Source of the DNA: Desulforamulus aeronauticus DSM 10349
GTDB taxonomy: Bacteria > Bacillota > Desulfotomaculia > Desulfotomaculales > Desulfotomaculaceae
NCBI RefSeq assembly: GCF_900142375.1
Contig: NZ_FRAR01000005.1
Span: 125,552 to 189,551, forward strand
Length of the DNA: 64,000 nucleotides
Direction of reading: 5' to 3'
Shown piece by piece: positions 7,841 through 16,231 of the stretch. Positions within the stretch are counted from its first letter, which is position 1, and each line of letters opens with the position of its first letter. The notes beneath the pieces are model-generated. The model was not told the DNA's origin and made no database searches. It saw only the letters and a program-made list of their open reading frames with translations. Position numbers and translations under genes: made by a program.

Positions 7841-9433
7841 ATGAGAACTATCCTAAAAAACGGCTTACTTATCGACGGAACCGGTGAAAAAAGATTCCAC
7901 GGCAGTGTGGCCATTGAGGGAGAACGAATTGTTGCCATTGGGGATATTCCAGAGCAGGACAATGATGAAGTGCTTGATGTAAGCGGTTTGGTAGTGGCGC
8001 CGGGGTTCATTGATACGCACAGCCACTCGGATCTTAAGGTGTTGGTGGACCCCTATATCGAGCCGAAAATCCGTCAAGGGGTAACCACCGAGGTACTGGG
8101 ACAGGATGGTATCTCCATGGCACCGCTGCCAGAACAATATATCAGCCCCTGGCGCAAGAATTTAGCGGGTTTGGATGGCGACAGTGACGACATCGACTGG
8201 CATTATAAGACAACAGACGGTTATTTAAAGCTGATGGAACGGCAAGGAGTGGGACTCAATCAGAGCTATCTGGTGCCCCATGGCAATATTCGGATGGAGG
8301 TATTGGGGTTAGGTAACCATCAACCCACAGCTGCAGAAATCAAAAAAATGTGCGATGTTACCCGGCGGGAAATGGAGGCCGGAGCCTTTGGCTTGTCCAC
8401 CGGGCTTATCTACATGCCCTGTGCTTATTCAGAAACCCCTGAAATTATTGAATTATGCAAAGTGGTGGCGGAATTTGACGGCGTGTTTGTGGTACACCAG
8501 CGCAGTGAAGCGGATACCATTCTGCCGTCCATGGCCGAAGTCATTGAAGTTGGCCGCCGTTCCGGGGTCAAGATACACTTCTCCCACTTTAAGGTTTGTG
8601 GTCGTAAAAACTGGCGTTTCATTGAACCGATGTTGGAACTTTTAGATCAAGCAACAGCAGAGGGCATCCGGATCTCCTATGATCAGTACCCCTATGTGGC
8701 AGGCAGTACCATGTTGGGCGTTATCTTACCTCCCTGGGCCCACGACGGAGGTACCGATAGGCTGCTCAAACGTTTACAAGATCCTGAGCAAAGGGAAAAG
8801 ATGATTTACGACATGGAGCATGGTATTCCTGGTTGGGATAATTTTGTGGCATTTGCTGGCTTAGATCAAATTTTTGTCACCAGCGTCAAAACAGCAAAAA
8901 ACCAGGAGCTGGTTGGTAAGAGCCTAGTCGAAATTGGTCAGCTTCGCGGCAAAGATCCCTATCAAGCCACCTTTGATTTACTGTATGAAGAAGAAAATGC
9001 TGTGGGTATGGTGGATTTCTATGGTAAAGAAGAACACGTCATTACTTTTCTGACCCGCCCGGAGCAAAATGTTTGTACCGACGGATTGCTGGCGGGTAAG
9101 CCTCATCCTCGGGTGTATGGTTCCTTCCCTCGGGTGCTTGGACGTTATGTGCGGGAATTAAAGGCCTTAACCCTGGAAGAGGCTATCTTCAAAATGACCT
9201 CGCGACCAGCGGAAGTTTTTGGCTTTGCAGAGCGAGGTGCACTAAAAACCGGATATTATGCCGATATTGTGGTGTTTAACCCGGATACCATCATTGATAA
9301 GGGCACCTTTGTGGACCCTATTCAATATCCCGAAGGGATTGAACATGTGTTTATTAATGGTCAAGCCGTTATCCAACAGGGTGTGTATCACACCTTGTTA
9401 GCCGGTAAAGTGCTGAGAAAACGTGTGAAATAA
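7841..9433 (+). CDS. N-acyl-D-amino-acid deacylase (D-aminoacylase)
   Basis: An amidohydrolase of 530 residues. The N-terminal metal site is PGFIDTHSHSDLKVL (about residues 56-70). EVLGQDG, then GAFGLSTGLIYMPCAYS and VVHQRSE are typical of D-aminoacylases, which hydrolyse N-acyl-D-amino acids. The C-terminal beta-sandwich segment GYYADIVVFNPDTI closes the domain. The start is ATG 7841 after AAGGAGAACCTA. It is 10 bases behind ygeY and 12 ahead of ssnA. The true substrate is unclear: in this context it could deformylate or deacylate a nitrogen-rich degradation intermediate. Confidence 0.87.
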   Translation: MRTILKNGLLIDGTGEKRFHGSVAIEGERIVAIGDIPEQDNDEVLDVSGLVVAPGFIDTHSHSDLKVLVDPYIEPKIRQGVTTEVLGQDGISMAPLPEQYISPWRKNLAGLDGDSDDIDWHYKTTDGYLKLMERQGVGLNQSYLVPHGNIRMEVLGLGNHQPTAAEIKKMCDVTRREMEAGAFGLSTGLIYMPCAYSETPEIIELCKVVAEFDGVFVVHQRSEADTILPSMAEVIEVGRRSGVKIHFSHFKVCGRKNWRFIEPMLELLDQATAEGIRISYDQYPYVAGSTMLGVILPPWAHDGGTDRLLKRLQDPEQREKMIYDMEHGIPGWDNFVAFAGLDQIFVTSVKTAKNQELVGKSLVEIGQLRGKDPYQATFDLLYEEENAVGMVDFYGKEEHVITFLTRPEQNVCTDGLLAGKPHPRVYGSFPRVLGRYVRELKALTLEEAIFKMTSRPAEVFGFAERGALKTGYYADIVVFNPDTIIDKGTFVDPIQYPEGIEHVFINGQAVIQQGVYHTLLAGKVLRKRVK

Positions 9434-9445
9434 AGGAGTGGCGAG

Positions 9446-10774
9446 ATGCTGCTGGTTGGTAATGGAAAGGTGATCACAAGGGATGCCGCTAAGCCTTACT
9501 TGCCGGAGGGCTGCGTGGTCATACAGAACAATGTAATTGCTGAAGTGGGAACGATGGAGGAGCTGAGAAAAAAATACCCCGAGGCAGAATATATAGATGT
9601 TGCAGGTAAAGTTATTATGCCGGGTATGATCAATACCCACATGCATCTATACAGTACTTTTGCCAGGGGGATGGCCCTGAAGGATGCTCCCCCCGGTAAC
9701 TTCCTCCAAATACTGGAACGTCTGTGGTGGCGGTTGGACAAAGTCCTTACCCTGGAAGATGTCTATTACAGTGCTATGCTGCCCTTGGTTGATTGCATTA
9801 AAAATGGTACCACCACCATCTTTGATCACCATGCTAGCCCTGGGGCAGTAAAGGAAAGCCTGTTTACCATTGCTAAAGCTACCAAAGAAATGGGTGTCCG
9901 CAGTTGCCTGTGTTATGAGGTATCCGATCGGGATGGTGACGAGGTTGTGGAACAGGGTATCCAAGAAAATATGGACTTCATCCGGCATAACAAGGATGCC
10001 GATGATGAGATGGTCAAGGGAATGTTTGGGCTGCATGCCTCCCTAACCCTCAGTAATGCTACCCTGGCCAAATGCTGTGAGGCAAATGCCGGTTCTGGTG
10101 TTGGCTATCATGTGCACACCGCCGAAGGCTTGGCTGATGTTATAGATGCCCAGGAGAAATATGGTCAGCGAGTGGTAGAACGTCTTGCCAGTTTTGGCAT
10201 TCTAGGACCCAAAACCATCACAGCCCACTGTGTTCACATCAATGAAGAAGAAATGACTTTATTAAAACAAAGCAGCAGCCGAGTGGTACACAACCCGGAG
10301 TCCAATATGGGGAACGCCGTGGGCGTTGCTCCGGTGATGGAAATGATGCAACGGGGTGTGTTCGTTGGTTTGGGTACCGATGGTTACACCAGTGATATGT
10401 TTGAATCCTTTAAAGTGGCCAATATCCTGCACAAACATACCCAACAGGACCCCAGTGCAGCCTGGGTGGAGGTTCCCACCATGCTATTTAAGAACAATCC
10501 GGTGATTTGCCAAGAATACTTCGACAAACCATTGGGTTGTCTGAAGCCTGGTGCCTATGCCGATGTCATTGTCGTAGATTACACCCCTCCCACACCCATG
10601 ACCACCGATAACCTCAATGGCCACATTTTATTTGGTATGTCGGGTCGGGCGGTGGACACCACCATCATTAATGGACGGGTGGTTATGCACAACCGCCGGT
10701 TACAGGGCATAGACGAAGAGCAAATTTATGCTAAAGCAAGGGAATTAGCTCATAAAGTATGGGAGAGATTCTAG
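9446..10774 (+). CDS. ssnA: Putative aminohydrolase SsnA
   Basis: A protein of 442 residues of the amidohydrolase superfamily (chlorohydrolase/guanine deaminase branch). Metal-binding features are GMINTHMHLYSTFARGM (about residues 57-73), then ITAHCVHINEEE and LGTDGYTSD. The SsnA group is linked by genome context to selenium-dependent hydroxylases. Activity is unproven, though deamination of a purine-like substrate is plausible. The ribosome site is AAAGGAGTGGCGAG. It lies between the D-aminoacylase and a nucleobase permease in one operon. Confidence 0.88.
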   Translation: MLLVGNGKVITRDAAKPYLPEGCVVIQNNVIAEVGTMEELRKKYPEAEYIDVAGKVIMPGMINTHMHLYSTFARGMALKDAPPGNFLQILERLWWRLDKVLTLEDVYYSAMLPLVDCIKNGTTTIFDHHASPGAVKESLFTIAKATKEMGVRSCLCYEVSDRDGDEVVEQGIQENMDFIRHNKDADDEMVKGMFGLHASLTLSNATLAKCCEANAGSGVGYHVHTAEGLADVIDAQEKYGQRVVERLASFGILGPKTITAHCVHINEEEMTLLKQSSSRVVHNPESNMGNAVGVAPVMEMMQRGVFVGLGTDGYTSDMFESFKVANILHKHTQQDPSAAWVEVPTMLFKNNPVICQEYFDKPLGCLKPGAYADVIVVDYTPPTPMTTDNLNGHILFGMSGRAVDTTIINGRVVMHNRRLQGIDEEQIYAKARELAHKVWERF

Positions 10775-10816
10775 AAAGCACATCACAATTTATCTAACGA
10801 AAGCGAGTGGTAACAA

Positions 10817-12163
10817 ATGGCAGATCATGTTGTAGCACCCGTTGATGAAATGTTACCAAAGGAAAAACTATTTGTTTTTGGTTTGCAGCATGTCATGGCT
10901 ATGTATGCTGGAGCAGTGGCGGTGCCAATCATCATTGCCAATTCTCTGGGATTATCAAAGGAAGAATTAATTTATTTAATTAATGCCGATTTGTTGGTGG
11001 GTGGAATTGCAACCATTATCCAGTCGCTGGGTGTCTGGAAGTTGGGGATTAAAAGCCCCATTATGCAAGGTGTGTCCTTTGCTGCTGTGACACCAATGGT
11101 GATGGTGGGTGCTCAACATGGCTTGCGGGGTATCTTTGGTGCCACCATTGCTGCTGGTCTCATCGGATTTCTGATTAGTCCCTATTTTAGTAGACTCATT
11201 CGCTTTTTCCCACCTGTGGTAACAGGTACCATTATTACCCTCATAGGAGTCTCTCTTATGCCGGTGGCTGTGCGTTGGGCTGGCGGTGGTGTAGTAACAG
11301 CACCCGATTTCGGTAGTTTGAAATATATTGGCTTGGCCCTTGTGGTGCTGTTGTTTGTTATTATGATGTTTCGATTCTTTACTGGTTTTTACCAAAGTAT
11401 TGCAGTACTTTTAGGTTTAATTTTTGGCACAATTATTGCCATACCTTTAGGAATGACAAATTTTTCCCAGGTAGGTACCGCTTCTTGGGTGCAAATTATC
11501 ATCCCCTTCCATTTTGGCATGCCCATCTTTGATATAACGTCCATTTTGGCGATGACCCTGGCCATGCTCGTTATTATGACAGAGACCACTGGCGATATGG
11601 TAGCCGTGGGTGAAATTGTTGGCCAGAAAGTGGACAGGGAAGGCTTAACCAGAGGTTTACGGGCGGACTGCTTTTCCACCATGCTGGGTGGTGTGATGAA
11701 CACCTTCCCCCATTCAGCCTTTGCCCAAAACGTTGGGCTGTTAGCCCTTACCGGTATTAAAAGCCGTTTTGTGGTGGTGGCTGCAGGTATTATTCTGGCT
11801 GTACTGGGACTGTTCCCGAAAGCTGCCGCTGTGGTGGCTGCCATTCCTCAACCGGTGTTGGGGGGTGCAGGGATTGCCCTGTTTGGTATGGTGGCGGCCA
11901 GTGGTATCCGGACATTAAGTAAAGTAAAATTTGATGGCACCAATAACTCCATGATTGTGGCCGTGAGCCTGGGTCTAGGCCTAATTCCTCTGGCTGTTCC
12001 CACTTTCTATCATCATATGCCCCAGTGGGCACAGCTCATATTGCACAGCGGTATTACCGCCGGTAGCTTAGTTGCCATTACACTGAATTATTTCTTTAAT
12101 GAAAGCGGAAAAAAATCGGATGAAGCAGAGGAAGCTGAAACTGCTGCTTACCAAACCCACTAA
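10817..12163 (+). CDS. Nucleobase:cation symporter-2 family permease (uracil/xanthine/urate)
   Basis: A membrane protein of 448 residues with about 12-14 hydrophobic helices. Family motifs include FGLQHVMAMYAGAVAVPIII near the N-terminus, the helix containing TETTGDMVAVGE (about residues 256-267), and QNVGLLALTGIKSR. These match NCS2 permeases, where the TE.TGD segment contributes to purine recognition. The substrate is probably xanthine or urate given the neighbouring xanthine dehydrogenase, but uracil transport cannot be excluded because pyrimidine-ring enzymes follow. It is part of the same run as ssnA (42-base gap). Confidence 0.88.
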   Translation: MADHVVAPVDEMLPKEKLFVFGLQHVMAMYAGAVAVPIIIANSLGLSKEELIYLINADLLVGGIATIIQSLGVWKLGIKSPIMQGVSFAAVTPMVMVGAQHGLRGIFGATIAAGLIGFLISPYFSRLIRFFPPVVTGTIITLIGVSLMPVAVRWAGGGVVTAPDFGSLKYIGLALVVLLFVIMMFRFFTGFYQSIAVLLGLIFGTIIAIPLGMTNFSQVGTASWVQIIIPFHFGMPIFDITSILAMTLAMLVIMTETTGDMVAVGEIVGQKVDREGLTRGLRADCFSTMLGGVMNTFPHSAFAQNVGLLALTGIKSRFVVVAAGIILAVLGLFPKAAAVVAAIPQPVLGGAGIALFGMVAASGIRTLSKVKFDGTNNSMIVAVSLGLGLIPLAVPTFYHHMPQWAQLILHSGITAGSLVAITLNYFFNESGKKSDEAEEAETAAYQTH

Positions 12164-12221
12164 AAGTCACGTAGCCTCCATCATTAACACGTAACAAATT
12201 GCAATAAAGGAGAAATAACTG

Positions 12222-13301
12222 ATGGCTAAAATTAGCGTAAATATCTGCGGACTGGAATTTCCTAACCCTGTAATGCCCGCCGCTGGCCCCGGTTCCAAGG
12301 ATGGAGCCATGTGTCAAGCTGCAGCTAGGGGTGGTGCAGGAGGCATTGTTACCAAAACGATCTCAGTAAAACCCGCCGAGATTCCCCGTCCTTGCATGGC
12401 CCAGGTGAAGGGTGGTTTCCTGAACACCGAACTGTGGTCCGAACTACCCAAGGAGCAATGGCTGGAGAAAGAATACAAAATGGTCAAAGAAACCGGTGTG
12501 CCGGTAATTATTGGATTAGGCTACACGGCAGAACAAATTAGTGAATTGGCTAGGCTGGTAAAACCCTACGCTGATGCCTTGGAACTGTCTACTCACTATG
12601 TGGGCACCGATGTAGCTCCCATGATAAATGCTTTAAAAGCTGCCAAAGAGGCAGTGGATGTGCCGGTATTTTTGAAAATGAGTCCTCACACCGATATTAA
12701 GGAAATAGCCAAAGCTGCAGAAGCAGCTGGCGCAGATGGTTTGGTGATGATCAATTCCTTTGGTCCTTGCATGGGGATTGATGTGGATACCGGATTGCCC
12801 CTCATGGGTAGCAAAACCGGTTACGGTTGGCTCTCCGGTGCCGCTATTCGCCCCCTGGCTGTACGTTGCATTTATGATGTAGCTCAGGTCGTCAATATTC
12901 CCATCTTTGGTGTGGGTGGCGTCACCAGCGGTCGCGATGTGGCAGAGATGTTTATGGCGGGAGCTTCGGCTGTACAGGTTTGCACCGAAGGAATTCTCAA
13001 AGGACCCAATGTCTACGGGAAAATTGCCAAGGAACTCAATGATTTCTTAGATAGCCACGGTTATACCGACATTGCCCAAATTAAAGGTCTCACTCTCAAA
13101 AAAATGGCTGAGCGAGCTTATCGGGCTGAATCCATAGCTCCGGAGGTCAATCATGATAACTGCACCAAGTGTGGCATTTGCGAAGTTAGCTGTATGTATA
13201 GTGCCATCTCTAGGGACGAGCAACTAAAAATCGACCCGCTTAAATGCTTTGGCTGTGGTCTTTGCGTAACCCGTTGCCCCAAAAGTGCACTGTCCCTGTA
13301 A
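12222..13301 (+). CDS. PreA-like dihydropyrimidine/dihydroorotate dehydrogenase with two [4Fe-4S] clusters
   Basis: A protein of 359 residues. Residues 1-290 form an FMN-binding TIM barrel of the dihydroorotate dehydrogenase class (FPNPVMPAAGPGSKDG; GIVTKTISVKPA; VPVFLKMSPHTDI; IFGVGGVTSGRD). The C-terminal 60 residues are a bacterial ferredoxin domain with CTKCGICEVSC and CFGCGLCVTRC. This is the PreA arrangement, the catalytic subunit of dihydropyrimidine dehydrogenase. The partner PreT is not seen in the window, so electrons may come from another flavoprotein. The next gene is a dihydropyrimidinase, which supports ring reduction and opening in one pathway. Confidence 0.87.
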   Translation: MAKISVNICGLEFPNPVMPAAGPGSKDGAMCQAAARGGAGGIVTKTISVKPAEIPRPCMAQVKGGFLNTELWSELPKEQWLEKEYKMVKETGVPVIIGLGYTAEQISELARLVKPYADALELSTHYVGTDVAPMINALKAAKEAVDVPVFLKMSPHTDIKEIAKAAEAAGADGLVMINSFGPCMGIDVDTGLPLMGSKTGYGWLSGAAIRPLAVRCIYDVAQVVNIPIFGVGGVTSGRDVAEMFMAGASAVQVCTEGILKGPNVYGKIAKELNDFLDSHGYTDIAQIKGLTLKKMAERAYRAESIAPEVNHDNCTKCGICEVSCMYSAISRDEQLKIDPLKCFGCGLCVTRCPKSALSL

Positions 13302-13329
13302 GCTAAACTGAAACCACGGGGGAAATGTT

Positions 13330-14718
13330 ATGGGAATCGTACTAACAGGAGGAACCATTGTTACCGCGGTGGATTGCTACCAGGCAGATGTTCGTCTGGC
13401 AGGAGAAAAAATTGTGGCCATTGGGAGAGATGTCAGCCAAGCAGAGGATAATGTGATTACCGTGGAGGGGTGTTACTTGTTGCCCGGCGGCCTCGACCCC
13501 CATACCCACTTTGAGTTAGAAGGCGTAACTACCACCGCCGATGACTTTGCCAGTGGTACTGCTGCGGCTTTAACGGGGGGCACCACGACCATCCTGGATT
13601 TTGCCACCCAGAGCAAAGGGGAAACTTTGGCCCAGGCCTTGGCTAACTGGCAGTCCAAGGCTGCTGGCAAATGCTTTGCCGATTTCGGTTTCCATCTGGC
13701 CATCACCGATTGGAACCAGGAAGTCTGCCGGGAAATGCAAAGGCTGGTGGTAGAGGACGGCATATCCTCCTTTAAACTTTATATGGCGTATAAACACAAC
13801 CTGCAAGTGGATGATGGGATCATTCTCCAAGCACTAAAGCGTAGCCGGGAAGTGGGGGCACTCATTGGTTTTCACTGTGAAAACGGTGATGTAATTGATG
13901 TTCTTATTCAGGAAGCTCGCAGCCAAGGAAAACGTTCTCCACGCTTCCATGCCCTAACCCGACCTGCGGCAGTAGAAAGAGAAGCCACAGCCAGGGTGAT
14001 TACCCTGGCTGAATTAGCCGATGCACCGGTGTATATTGTTCATCTAAGCTGTGCCGGGGCCCTGCAGGAGGTGATAGCGGCCAGAGCCAGGGGGCTGGAG
14101 GTCTATGCAGAGACCTGTCCCCAATACCTAATCTTAGATGAATCTTGCTACGATACAGAAGACTTTAGTGCAGCCAAGTATGTCTTGTCACCCCCCCTGC
14201 GCAGTACCTATGATCAAGCTGTGCTTTGGAATGGTTTACGGACCGGTGCTTTGGATACGATTGGTACAGATCACTGCTCCTTTAATTATGAGGGACAGAA
14301 GGAATTGGGACGGGAGGATTTTAGCAAAATTCCCAACGGCATACCCGGTGTGGAGAACCGGCTGGGCTTGTTATATACCTACGGTGTTTTAACAGGCAAG
14401 ATAAATTTACAACAGTGGGTGGCTTTTACATCCACCAATGCAGCCAAATTATTTGGTCTGTTCCCCCGTAAGGGAACCCTGGCGGTGGGCAGCGATGCCG
14501 ACATTGTGGTGTGGGACCCCCGCCAAAGCAGTACCATCACCGTTAGTCAGCAAACCCAGCGGGTAGATTATAACCCCTATGAAGGTTTGCCCCAGACAGG
14601 CAAAGTAGAGCAAGTATTCTTGCGGGGGCAGCAGGTTGTAGCACAGGGTAAGCTTTGTTCAAAGGAACCCCAAGGGCAGTACCTTTTCCGCAAACCATTT
14701 CCAACAAGAAAAGTTTAA
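13330..14718 (+). CDS. Dihydropyrimidinase / hydantoinase-type amidohydrolase
   Basis: A cyclic amidohydrolase of 462 residues. The metal motif is PGGLDPHTHFELE (about residues 52-64), the carbamylated lysine lies in SSFKLYMAYK (about 148-157), and further histidines are in GFHCENGD and VHLSCAG. GTDHCSFN matches the late active-site aspartate. The family opens dihydropyrimidine or hydantoin rings; E. coli HyuA (YgeZ) has the same neighbourhood. It follows the PreA-like gene by 28 bases with a GGGGGAAA ribosome site. It appears to be the last gene before a 350-base gap. Confidence 0.88.
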   Translation: MGIVLTGGTIVTAVDCYQADVRLAGEKIVAIGRDVSQAEDNVITVEGCYLLPGGLDPHTHFELEGVTTTADDFASGTAAALTGGTTTILDFATQSKGETLAQALANWQSKAAGKCFADFGFHLAITDWNQEVCREMQRLVVEDGISSFKLYMAYKHNLQVDDGIILQALKRSREVGALIGFHCENGDVIDVLIQEARSQGKRSPRFHALTRPAAVEREATARVITLAELADAPVYIVHLSCAGALQEVIAARARGLEVYAETCPQYLILDESCYDTEDFSAAKYVLSPPLRSTYDQAVLWNGLRTGALDTIGTDHCSFNYEGQKELGREDFSKIPNGIPGVENRLGLLYTYGVLTGKINLQQWVAFTSTNAAKLFGLFPRKGTLAVGSDADIVVWDPRQSSTITVSQQTQRVDYNPYEGLPQTGKVEQVFLRGQQVVAQGKLCSKEPQGQYLFRKPFPTRKV

Positions 14719-14797
14719 GCTTGTATGCAATGACTATAAATGGTAATCTAATAACCGTGGCAAGTAAAATATCAACGGGTTACTGGGCTCAACGGGT

Positions 14798-15045
14798 AAT
14801 GTAGAGGAAGCATGGCTAAGGCAAAATAGGTAATTACTAAAAAATACACTACATTGCCGAGGGAGAATGTCTTCCAGGGCCGGCAGGTATCCCAGGAAGA
14901 TGTAGACTCACCTCTCTGTGAGCAACCAGAGGGTTGCACCACGTCTAGTACGGCCTTGCGGCCATGCCGGGGGTGGTGCCAGAATAAACGGCCAGTTAAC
15001 TGACGAGGCTGGAAGCCTTTACTGTCCAGAAGCTGGTATCGCCCG
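14798..15045 (+). ncRNA. Candidate structured RNA (hairpin-rich intergenic element)
   Basis: The gap between the dihydropyrimidinase and ridA is packed with stems. An outer pair AATGTAG (14798-14804)/CTACATT (14849-14855) is followed by CTTCC-A-GGG/CCC-A-GGAAG near 14870-14899. Next come CTCAC/GTGAG, GCAACC-AGAG-GGTTGC, and CACCAC/GTGGTG enclosing GGCC-TTGC-GGCC. A GGCCAGTTAACTG segment and GGCTGGAAGCC end the series. Coding ORFs here are weak. The density of stems resembles HEARO/omega-RNA elements, but I recall no exact match and no IscB/TnpB gene is present. It could also be a ridA leader. The type is inference. Confidence 0.4.
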
Positions 15046-15071
15046 TGCTATTGAAAAAGGAGGATGTTATC

Positions 15072-15449
15072 ATGAAAACCATTATTCACACCGAGAAAGC
15101 TCCCGCAGCCATTGGACCCTACTCCCAAGCTGTAAAAGCAGGCGGCTTCATCTTTGTCTCCGGTCAAATACCCGTTAACCCGGCCACTGGTGAAGTTGTG
15201 GCAGGTGGCGTAGAGGCACAAACGAAACAGGTATTGGAAAACCTAACCGCCATTTTGAACAGCCAGGGTTTGGGCTTGGACCGTGTGGTAAAAACTTCGG
15301 TATTTATTAAAGACATGAATGATTTTCAAAAAATCAACGCAGTTTATGCGGAATACTTCAACAGTGAAGCTCCCGCCAGAGCTTGCGTGGAAGTAGCCAG
15401 ACTACCCAAGGATGTCTTGGTAGAAATAGAAGCAATCGCTGTAGTGTAA
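15072..15449 (+). CDS. ridA: RidA-family enamine/imine deaminase
   Basis: A protein of 125 residues covering the whole YjgF/YER057c/UK114 family. Signatures are [22 protein letters not shown] (about residues 10-31), the late arginine in [24 protein letters not shown], and the usual length. RidA hydrolyses reactive enamine/imine intermediates released by PLP enzymes. That fits with ygeX, whose aminoacrylate intermediate is a RidA-type substrate. The start is ATG 15072, 8 bases after AAAAAGGAGG. It is followed at once by a strong terminator. Confidence 0.93.
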   Translation: MKTIIHTEKAPAAIGPYSQAVKAGGFIFVSGQIPVNPATGEVVAGGVEAQTKQVLENLTAILNSQGLGLDRVVKTSVFIKDMNDFQKINAVYAEYFNSEAPARACVEVARLPKDVLVEIEAIAVV

Positions 15450-15455
15450 TAATAA

Positions 15456-15497
15456 AGTGACCTGGGGATGTAAAGTTTCCCCGGGTCACTTTTTTTT
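15456..15497 (+). terminator. Intrinsic terminator after ridA
   Basis: AGTGACC-T-GGGGA pairs with TCCCC-G-GGTCACT around an 8-base loop, followed by a run of eight T. Confidence 0.9.
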
Positions 15498-15533
15498 CTA
15501 GCGTCTATGAAGTTTTTGCCTACAAAAAGTCAT

Positions 15534-16136
15534 TTACTTTAGATACGGATCCAATACCCTTTGGAAAGCAGCATAGGGTTGTGCACCGACAATTCTTTGT
15601 TGATCTTGTACAATAAGGGTGGGTAAACCCGTTACTTGCCACTTGAGACCGGCCTGCCGATTCTCTTCCAGTCGCTTTTGGTAGTGGGGATCAATCAGAG
15701 CAGCGGCGACTTTGGCAGTGTCCAAACCCAGTGAGGCTGCAATATCGAGCATCACTTGCTGGGAGCCAATGTTTAACCCTTTACTAAAATAGGCCTTAAA
15801 CACCGCAGCGTGAAATTCTTCAAATAGTCCCTGATCTTTAGCGTATTCTGTTGCCACTAGGGCTAAATTGGTATTGGGAAGAAAGCTAACCGGCTGGAAG
15901 GTGAGTCCATAGTCCGCGCCAACTTTGTTAAACCGTTCATTCGCAGCCACCGGATCGAAATCCGGAAATAATTTGGCTAAATCTTCACCTGCCAGCGGTC
16001 TTTCAGGTCGTAATTCATAGCCAAACCAGGTAATCCTTAATGGGTATTCCTGGGAAAGTTTTTCGACAATACCTTTGCCGATATAGCAAAAGGGTCAGGC
16101 ATAGTCGGAGAAGATTGTGAGATTGATGGAAGTCAT
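15534..16136 (-). CDS. DsbA/FrnE-family thiol oxidoreductase, selenoprotein with in-frame UGA (Sec14)
   Basis: Read from ATG 16136 (GGGGTG ribosome site), the frame runs MTSINLTIFSDYA, then UGA at 16097-16095, then PFCYIGKGIVEKL, and continues open to TAA at 15534. The product would be 200 residues with Sec at position 14. DsbA/FrnE relatives read SDY(V/F)CPFCYIG here, so UGA sits exactly where the first active-site cysteine belongs, giving a U-P-F-C redox motif. The rest is a normal DsbA fold with helical insert (LAKLFPDFDP, VAANERF, then FHAAVFKAYFSKG and the cis-Pro region VTGLPTLIVQ). A SECIS hairpin follows the UGA. Ordinary ORF calling would report only a truncated protein starting near 15950. 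Partner and substrate are unknown. Confidence 0.88.
16063..16081 (-). promoter_or_regulatory. Bacterial SECIS element of the DsbA-like selenoprotein
   Basis: On the minus strand the RNA is UCGGCAA-AGGUA-UUGUCGA: a 7-bp stem (one G-U pair) with a 5-base loop. It starts 13 bases after the UGA. The loop AGGU is the same as the start of the E. coli fdhF SECIS loop (AGGUCU), and the spacing fits bacterial SECIS rules. An alternative stem closer to the UGA (CCUUUUGC/GCAAAGG) is possible but poorly spaced. Confidence 0.75.
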
Positions 16137-16168
16137 TTTGTATTCACCCCGTTAGCTTTCTTTTTATC

Positions 16169-16204
16169 AAATAGCCCTTGGCCTTAACTGGCCAAGGGCT
16201 ATTT
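16169..16204 (-). terminator. Hairpin between pdxK and the selenoprotein gene
   Basis: A perfect 15-bp inverted repeat, AAATAGCCCTTGGCC, with a 6-base loop. It lies just downstream of the pyridoxal kinase gene. There is no long T-run on the minus strand, so termination may be partial. Confidence 0.65.
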
Positions 16205-16231
16205 AGCATATACCAATGCAAAAATAGTAAA

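Noticed and set aside
14918-15178. 86-residue ORF overlapping the hairpin array and the start of ridA
   Set aside because: No ribosome site, low-complexity product, and it collides with the clear ridA frame.
15534-16136. Reading the DsbA-like gene as a pseudogene with a nonsense mutation
   Set aside because: The stop is UGA at the exact catalytic-cysteine codon, the frame is intact on both sides, and a well-placed SECIS hairpin follows.
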